The position numbers were made by a program, and so were the translations under genes. Positions 15,359 to 19,924 of a stretch of 19,924 bases of DNA are shown here, piece after piece. The notes below the pieces were generated by a model. That model had not been told where the DNA came from, ran no database searches, and was given only the letters and a program-made list of their open reading frames with translations. Each line of letters starts with the position of its first letter. Within the stretch, counting starts at the first letter, position 1. This DNA comes from Actinobacteria bacterium UBA5176. Lineage in GTDB: Bacteria > Actinomycetota > UBA4738. The DNA lies in the NCBI GenBank assembly GCA_002413305.1, contig DHWS01000152.1, forward strand, positions 24,436 through 44,359, given 5' to 3'.

Positions 15359-15510
15359 GCGGAGGCTTGCTTTGTGGAGGTTGACCAGCGCTTTCGTGCA
15401 CACTGGTCCCCGGTGCGGACGATCGGGGTGGAGGGTTCGAAGGGTATGAGAGAGCGAACGCTGCGGCTGGCTGCGTCCATCTCCGGCGCGAAACGGGCGG
15501 AGGTTCGCGG
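15359..15510 (+). promoter_or_regulatory. Leader region of the tandem kinase operon
   Basis: 152 bp between the USP stop and the first kinase. TTGACC (15381-15386) is a good -35, but the sequence 17 bases on (TGGTCC) is a poor -10. An imperfect inverted repeat spans about 15395-15421 (CACTGG/CCGGTG core). GGAGG at 15499-15503, seven bases before the GTG, sets the kinase start. Confidence 0.3.
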
Positions 15511-15514
15511 GTGA
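15446..15514 (+). CDS. Possible 22-codon leader peptide overlapping the first kinase start
   Basis: A short frame opens at ATG 15446, with GGAGGG and AAGGG upstream, encodes a basic peptide beginning MRERTLRLAASISG, and stops at TGA 15512-15514. That stop overlaps the kinase GTG as GTGA. The overlap is of the type seen in translational coupling, but a frame this short can arise by chance and it has no recognisable family. Confidence 0.25.
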   Translation: MRERTLRLAASISGAKRAEVRG

Positions 15515-17682
15515 CCGCCTCTGCCCCCACCGTTCAAGCGGTCGAGCCGACGGGACCACCGGCAGCGGCCGGGTGGATCCGCGTCCTCGGGTGGGTGGTG
15601 TGGATCGCCTCTGCCGGGTTCGCCGTGGTGGGCCTCGCGCTGGTCCTTCCCCATCGCAGGCTCACGATCCTCAACCTCTCACAGGATGGCGCGAGCGCGT
15701 TCATCGGGGTGACCTTCGCCACGATCGGCGTGTTCCTCGCCCACCGTCGACCTCGCCACCCGATCGCGTGGATCTTCCTGGCCATCGGGCTCAGCCAGAG
15801 CTTCTCGGTGTTCGCCCTGTACGGGACGGCGTCGGTGGCCACCGGGACCCGGTCCACTTGGGCCCAGGTCCTCACCTGGATGGAGACGTGGACCTGGGCA
15901 CCGGGATTCGGGCTGATCCCCACCCTCCTCCTACAGCTCTTCCCGACGGGACGACCCCTGTCGGCCCGGTGGCGGTGGCTGGTCCCGGCCACGCTGACCG
16001 GGCTCGGTCTCGCCATCGTTGGGACCGCCTTCCACCGCCAGGTTCCAGGGAGCACGGCGAACGCCAACGTCCCGCTCGGATATCGCAGCCCGGTGCCGAC
16101 CGGTCACCTGCTCGACCCCCTGGTTGACATCTGCGTCGTTCTGTTGCTGATCTGTGCGGTCGCCTCGGTAGCGTCCATCATGCTGCGGTATCGGCGGTCG
16201 AGCGGAGAGGAACGCGAGCAGCTGAAGTGGTTCGCGACCTCCGCCGTGGGGACGGTGGTGTTCCTGACCGGCGGAGCCTTCCTGCCGGTCTCCGCTCCCG
16301 CCGGGGTCCGGGCCCTGATCTTCGCGGGCATCCCGCTCCTGCCGATCGCCACGGCGGTGGCCATCCTCAAGTACCGCCTGTACGACATCGACGTGGTGAT
16401 CAACAAGGCCGTCGTGTACGGCCTCCTGGCGGCGTTCATCACCACCGTCTACGTGGCGATCGTGGTGGGGCTCGGCTCAGCGCTCGGCCATGGAGTGTCG
16501 AAGCCGAACCTCCCCCTGTCGATCCTGGCCACCGCTGTGGTCGCCGTGGCCTTCCAGCCGATCAGGGAGCGGGTTCAGAGGCTCGCCAACCGGCTGGTCT
16601 ACGGCAAGCGGGCTACGCCGTACGAGGTACTGGCCGGCTTCGTCCAGCAGGTCGGCGGCACCTATGCCGCCGAGGACGTCCTGCCGAGGATGGCCCGGGC
16701 GCTCACCGAGGGGACGGGCGCGGCTGCCGGTTCGGTCTGGTTGAAGGTCGGCGCCGAACTTCGGCCCGAAGCCTCGTGGCCGTCCGAGCGGATCCGCGAT
16801 CTCGCCTCTCTCACCATGCGCGGAGAGGACCTTCCCGACGTTCCCGGCGTCTCGCTGGCCCTGCCGGTCGTCCACCGGGGCGCGTTGCTCGGAGCGCTCA
16901 CCCTGACGAAGCTACCGGGCGATCCGCTCACGTCCACCGAGCGGAGCCTCGCGGAGAACCTCGCGGGACAGGCCGGGCTGATCCTTCGCAACGTGGGACT
17001 GACCGAGGAGCTGCGGGCGCGACTCCGTGACCTCGAGGCGTCGCGCTCCCGCATCGTTTCCGCCGAAGAGGAGGAGCGGCGACGCGTGGAGCGCCGGGTC
17101 GAGGAGGGGGCTCGCCGGGACCTGGAGGCCACCGACTCCGCGCTCGATGAAGCGAGCGCGGCCCTGCAGAGCGACCCGGAACGGGCGATCCGGTCGCTGG
17201 GGACCTTCGGTGAACGAACCACGCACGCCCTCGAAAGCCTCCGGGAGGTCGCCCGGGGCATCTATCCACCCCTGCTCGCGGACAAGGGGTTGGTCCCGGC
17301 GCTCACGGCCCAGGCGGCGAAGGTACCAATCCCGGTCGACGTGCGCGGCGAGGGGATCGGCCGGCTCTCCGAGGACGTCGAGTCGACGATCTACTTCTGC
17401 TGTCTCGAGGCGCTGCAGAACGTCGTTGCGCACGCGCGGGCGTCGCTGGCAACGGTCACCCTGTCCCAGACGGGTCCTGACCTGGTTGTGGTCGTCTCCG
17501 ACGACGGGCGAGGGTTCGATCCGGCCTCCACTCCATGGGGCGCCGGGCTCATGCACGTATCGGACCGGCTCGAGGCTCTCGAAGGAAGCCTGGAGATCTC
17601 CGGAGGGCCCGGTGGGGGCACCACGGTGCGTGTTCGGGTCCCGATCGATCGTGACGAGCACGCCCTGGAGCCGGTGGGATGA
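15511..17682 (+). CDS. Multi-TM/GAF sensor histidine kinase homologue with degenerate H-box (lacks phosphoacceptor His)
   Basis: A 723-residue membrane sensor. Residues about 20-350 hold some ten hydrophobic segments, including the conserved GEEREQLKWFA loop and YRLYDIDVVINKAVVYGLLA. A cytosolic link (NRLVYGKRATPYEVL, from residue 360) leads to a GAF-like domain (about 380-500). Next come a HisKA_3-type dimerisation region (about 518-590) and an HATPase domain with N637 (LEALQN), DDGRGFD (664-670) and GAGLMHVSDRL. In the H-box, where family members have ER-x-(I/L)-H-D-G, this protein reads ERRVEEG: the His is Glu531 (GAG at 17101-17103) and the next Asp is Glu. The rest of the helix (REVARGIYPPLLADKGLVPA) is normal. 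It probably cannot autophosphorylate. The GTG start has GGAGG seven bases upstream. Its stop overlaps the next kinase start as ATGA. Confidence 0.93.
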   Translation: MTASAPTVQAVEPTGPPAAAGWIRVLGWVVWIASAGFAVVGLALVLPHRRLTILNLSQDGASAFIGVTFATIGVFLAHRRPRHPIAWIFLAIGLSQSFSVFALYGTASVATGTRSTWAQVLTWMETWTWAPGFGLIPTLLLQLFPTGRPLSARWRWLVPATLTGLGLAIVGTAFHRQVPGSTANANVPLGYRSPVPTGHLLDPLVDICVVLLLICAVASVASIMLRYRRSSGEEREQLKWFATSAVGTVVFLTGGAFLPVSAPAGVRALIFAGIPLLPIATAVAILKYRLYDIDVVINKAVVYGLLAAFITTVYVAIVVGLGSALGHGVSKPNLPLSILATAVVAVAFQPIRERVQRLANRLVYGKRATPYEVLAGFVQQVGGTYAAEDVLPRMARALTEGTGAAAGSVWLKVGAELRPEASWPSERIRDLASLTMRGEDLPDVPGVSLALPVVHRGALLGALTLTKLPGDPLTSTERSLAENLAGQAGLILRNVGLTEELRARLRDLEASRSRIVSAEEEERRRVERRVEEGARRDLEATDSALDEASAALQSDPERAIRSLGTFGERTTHALESLREVARGIYPPLLADKGLVPALTAQAAKVPIPVDVRGEGIGRLSEDVESTIYFCCLEALQNVVAHARASLATVTLSQTGPDLVVVVSDDGRGFDPASTPWGAGLMHVSDRLEALEGSLEISGGPGGGTTVRVRVPIDRDEHALEPVG

Positions 17683-19793
17683 AGCGAGCGCGGCCGACCG
17701 CCGTCTGGATCGCAACCGCCGGTTTCGCCCTCGTTGTTGCGACGCTGATCTTCGTCGCCGTGGGCCGACCGGTCCCCGCCTATCCAGCGTGGTACACGAC
17801 CACCGCGTACGCGATCCCCTTGCTCCTGATCGGCTCGCTGATCTGCGCCCGTCGACCACAGGAACGTCTGGGTCGACTGCTCCTGGCGGAGGGCGCCGGG
17901 GCCAGCCTCATGCTCGCCACGGGCGAATATGCCACCTTCTCCGCCCTGGGACACGCGGGACGCCTGCCGCTGACCGGTGCTTCCGCGTGGGCGTCGAGCG
18001 TGACGCAGGCCGCTCTGGTCGTCAGTCTGATCGCGCTGGTCCTGATCTTCCCGACCGGCAGATTGATCTCGCCTCGCTGGCGTCCCGTGGCCTGGGCCGT
18101 CGGGGTCGACTTCGCATTGGGGATCGGGTCGTCCGGTTTCGGCGGGCCGAAGTTCAACAGCAACATCGACTTCATCCGCAATCCGCTGGCCATCCATCCT
18201 CCTGTCTGGCTCCTCGACCTGGTCAGGGCGGGAGGGGTCGTGATCGCGTTGAGCATCGTCGGGACCATGGCGCATCTCATCATCCGGTACCGTCGCAGCG
18301 CGGGAGAGGAGCGAGAGCAGCTCAAGTGGTTCCTTTCGGCCAGCGTCTTCGCGCCGGTCCTTATCTTCGTGCCGACGGCCTTCTTCCCGGATGCGATGAA
18401 CGGGGTCCTCGGGAACATCGCGTGGACCGTCGGGCCCCTCAGCGTGATCCTCGCGGTCGGCGTCGCCATCCTCCGGTACCGCCTGTACGACATCGACGTC
18501 GTCATCAACAAGAGCGTGGTGTATGGGCTGCTCGCCGCGTTCATCACCGCCGTCTACGTGGCGATCGTGGTGGGGATCGGGGCGGCGCTCGGGCACGGAG
18601 CCGCCAAGCCGAACCTCGGGCTCTCGATCGTGGCCACCGGCGTGGTCGCCCTGGCCTTCCAGCCCGTACGGCAACGCGTCCAGAAGCTGGCCAACCGGTT
18701 GGTCTACGGGCAGCGAGCCACGCCCTACGAGGTCCTCAGCGAGTTCTCGGCGCGGCTGGGCACCGCGGCGGCGGCCGAGGAGCAACTCCCCCGCATGGCG
18801 CGGACGCTCGCCGAGGGAACGGGCGCCTCCTCCGCGACCGTGTGGCTGGGCCACGGCGAGGAGCTGCGGCCCGCCGCGTCCTGGCCCGATGGCGACGTCT
18901 CTGCGCCTGCGGTCGAACAGACGCTGCTGCTTCCGGTTCAGCACCACGGGGATCAGCTGGGAGCGATCTCGCTGGTCAAACCGCCGGGCGAACGGCTGAC
19001 GTCCGAGGAGGACCGCCTGGCCCGCGACCTGGCCTCGCAGGCAGGGCTGGTCCTGCACAACGTTCGCCTCACCGACGAGCTGCGCGCGCGCCTGAACGAA
19101 CTTCGAGCATCCCGGCGCCGCCTCGTCGCGGCCCAGGACGCCGCCCGCCGCCGGCTGGAACGGAACATCCACGATGGCGCCCAGCAACAACTCGTGGCGC
19201 TCTCCGTCAAGACGAACCTGGCCCGGATCCTCGCCGGTCGTGATCCGGAGAGAGCGGCCACGCTCGTGGACTCGCTGCGACAGGACACGGAACGGGCGCT
19301 GGAGGAGCTGGCCGAGCTTGCGTCCGGTCTGACGCCCACCGCGCTCACGGAGCTCGGACTGGTCGAGGCCCTTCGGGCCCAGGCCTCCCGGGCGGCGCTT
19401 CCGATCACCGTTCAGGCGCCGAACCGCCTGGAGGTGCCGCTGGACGTTGCGACGGCGATCTACTTCTGTGTCCTCGAGGCGCTGCAGAACGTGGCCAAGT
19501 ATGCCGAGGCCTCCCGAGCACTCGTTCGTCTGGACCGGAACGGCGACCGGGTCGAGTTCGAGGTGAACGACGACGGAGGGGGCTTCGACACGTCGCTGAC
19601 CTCGTACGGCACCGGGTTGCGGGGCATGGCCGATCGGCTCTCCGCCCTCGGCGGCGCGCTGGTGGTTCGGTCCATGCCGGGAACCGGCACGACCGTGGTC
19701 GGCACCGTCCACGTGCATGCCGAGCCGTCACCGGAGTCGAAGGACACGGCCGTCCCCGCGACGGACGGCGGACGGATCGAGGTGCGGGCGTGA
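17679..19793 (+). CDS. Multi-TM/GAF sensor histidine kinase (HisKA_3/NarX-like)
   Basis: A 704-residue paralogue of the preceding gene with the same order. An N-terminal set of about nine to ten hydrophobic segments (to about residue 330) comes first, then the linker NRLVYGQRATPYEVL from residue 339, a GAF-like domain (about 355-470), HisKA_3 and HATPase. The H-box is canonical: LERNIHDGAQQQLVAL with His498 (CAC at 19170-19172). The ATP domain has N604 (LEALQN), DDGGGFD (631-637) and GTGLRGMADRL. It should autophosphorylate and pass phosphate to a NarL/LuxR-type regulator. It starts at ATG 17679 inside the stop of the first kinase (ATGA), with GGAG upstream, so the two are made together and could form heterodimers. 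A convergent NarL-type regulator ends 11 bp beyond its stop. The ligand sensed is unknown. Confidence 0.94.
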   Translation: MKRARPTAVWIATAGFALVVATLIFVAVGRPVPAYPAWYTTTAYAIPLLLIGSLICARRPQERLGRLLLAEGAGASLMLATGEYATFSALGHAGRLPLTGASAWASSVTQAALVVSLIALVLIFPTGRLISPRWRPVAWAVGVDFALGIGSSGFGGPKFNSNIDFIRNPLAIHPPVWLLDLVRAGGVVIALSIVGTMAHLIIRYRRSAGEEREQLKWFLSASVFAPVLIFVPTAFFPDAMNGVLGNIAWTVGPLSVILAVGVAILRYRLYDIDVVINKSVVYGLLAAFITAVYVAIVVGIGAALGHGAAKPNLGLSIVATGVVALAFQPVRQRVQKLANRLVYGQRATPYEVLSEFSARLGTAAAAEEQLPRMARTLAEGTGASSATVWLGHGEELRPAASWPDGDVSAPAVEQTLLLPVQHHGDQLGAISLVKPPGERLTSEEDRLARDLASQAGLVLHNVRLTDELRARLNELRASRRRLVAAQDAARRRLERNIHDGAQQQLVALSVKTNLARILAGRDPERAATLVDSLRQDTERALEELAELASGLTPTALTELGLVEALRAQASRAALPITVQAPNRLEVPLDVATAIYFCVLEALQNVAKYAEASRALVRLDRNGDRVEFEVNDDGGGFDTSLTSYGTGLRGMADRLSALGGALVVRSMPGTGTTVVGTVHVHAEPSPESKDTAVPATDGGRIEVRA

Positions 19794-19804
19794 CCGACGG
19801 GAGA

Positions 19805-19924
19805 TCAGCCCTCGCCCGGCAGCCCCTCTTCGCGCAGGAACGCGAGCACCGCCATGACCCGGCGGTGGACGTCGGTCTCTTCGGTCAACCCGAGCTTGTG
19901 GAACAGCGAGTTGATGTGCTTCTC
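19805..19924 (-). CDS. NarL/LuxR-family response regulator, C-terminal fragment at the window edge
   Basis: Forty codons of an open frame run in from the right edge and stop at TGA 19805-19807. The peptide begins EKHINSLFHKLGLTEETDVH and continues RRVMAVLAFLREEG, which is the recognition-helix end and last helix of a LuxR-type HTH as found in actinobacterial NarL-family regulators. The rest, including the receiver, lies beyond the window. It converges on the tandem kinase operon with an 11-bp gap and is a good candidate for the cognate regulator of the second kinase. Confidence 0.85.
   Translation of the reverse strand, partial: EKHINSLFHKLGLTEETDVHRRVMAVLAFLREEGLPGEG

Noticed and set aside
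16375..18720. Similar DNA stretches around 16375-16630 and 18478-18730 as a mobile or direct repeat
   Set aside because: They are conserved protein-coding segments of the two paralogous kinases with many synonymous differences, not a recent repeat or element.
17027..19243. 738-codon plus-strand and 775-codon minus-strand frames across the kinase pair
   Set aside because: They span the junction of two real kinase genes in other frames and read as Arg/Pro/Ser/Asp-rich sequence with no family features.

Overview
The window is a stretch of very GC-rich bacterial chromosome. Third codon positions are mostly G or C, GTG starts are used for several genes, some promoters look nearly leaderless (TAnnnT followed about 10 nt later by ATG), and the receptor families are typical of actinomycetes. 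Together these suggest an Actinomycetota-like organism, possibly a poorly sampled soil lineage. This is inference; there is no rRNA or marker gene here. I see no tRNA, rRNA, CRISPR array, insertion sequence or phage gene.

Layout. (1) 1-711 (+): the 3' part of a Gfo/Idh/MocA-type oxidoreductase, broken by an apparent -1 frameshift near 510-530. (2) 712-3295 (-): an HD-GYP-like/LuxR-HTH fusion regulator followed by a cupin and an SRPBCC (START-like) protein; the last two overlap by ATGA. (3) 3490-6129 (+): an MgtA-type Mg2+ P-type ATPase, divergent from the HD/LuxR gene. (4) 6164-9773 (-): hyuA-hyuB, the two halves of a hydantoinase/oxoprolinase-type ATP-dependent enzyme, preceded by a striking tandem palindrome that looks like an operator lying over the promoter. 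(5) 9876-11813 (-): an S9-family (acylaminoacyl/dipeptidyl peptidase-like) serine peptidase. (6) 12016-12678 (+): a receiver-only response regulator and a small membrane-like protein. (7) 12658-14727 (-): a fusion of a universal stress protein domain to an ABC1/UbiB-type atypical kinase with two C-terminal membrane helices. (8) 14948-15358 (+): a stand-alone universal stress protein, divergent from the fusion. (9) 15511-19793 (+): two tandem, paralogous, translationally coupled multi-TM/GAF sensor histidine kinases. (10) 19805-19924 (-): the C-terminal HTH of a NarL/LuxR-type response regulator, cut by the window edge and converging on the kinases.

The most unusual points are these. The first kinase of the tandem pair has Glu-Glu in place of the His-Asp of the H-box while its ATP-binding domain looks intact, so it may be a regulatory pseudo-histidine-kinase partner of the second, canonical kinase. 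A single reading frame joins a USP domain to an ABC1 kinase, next to a divergent stand-alone USP. Two abutting 14-bp palindromes sit over the hyuAB promoter. The right half of the window is thus rich in signalling genes (two kinases, a single-domain receiver, a partial NarL-type regulator, two USP domains and an ABC1 kinase), and may be a stress or membrane-state sensing neighbourhood; that functional link is inference from gene order.
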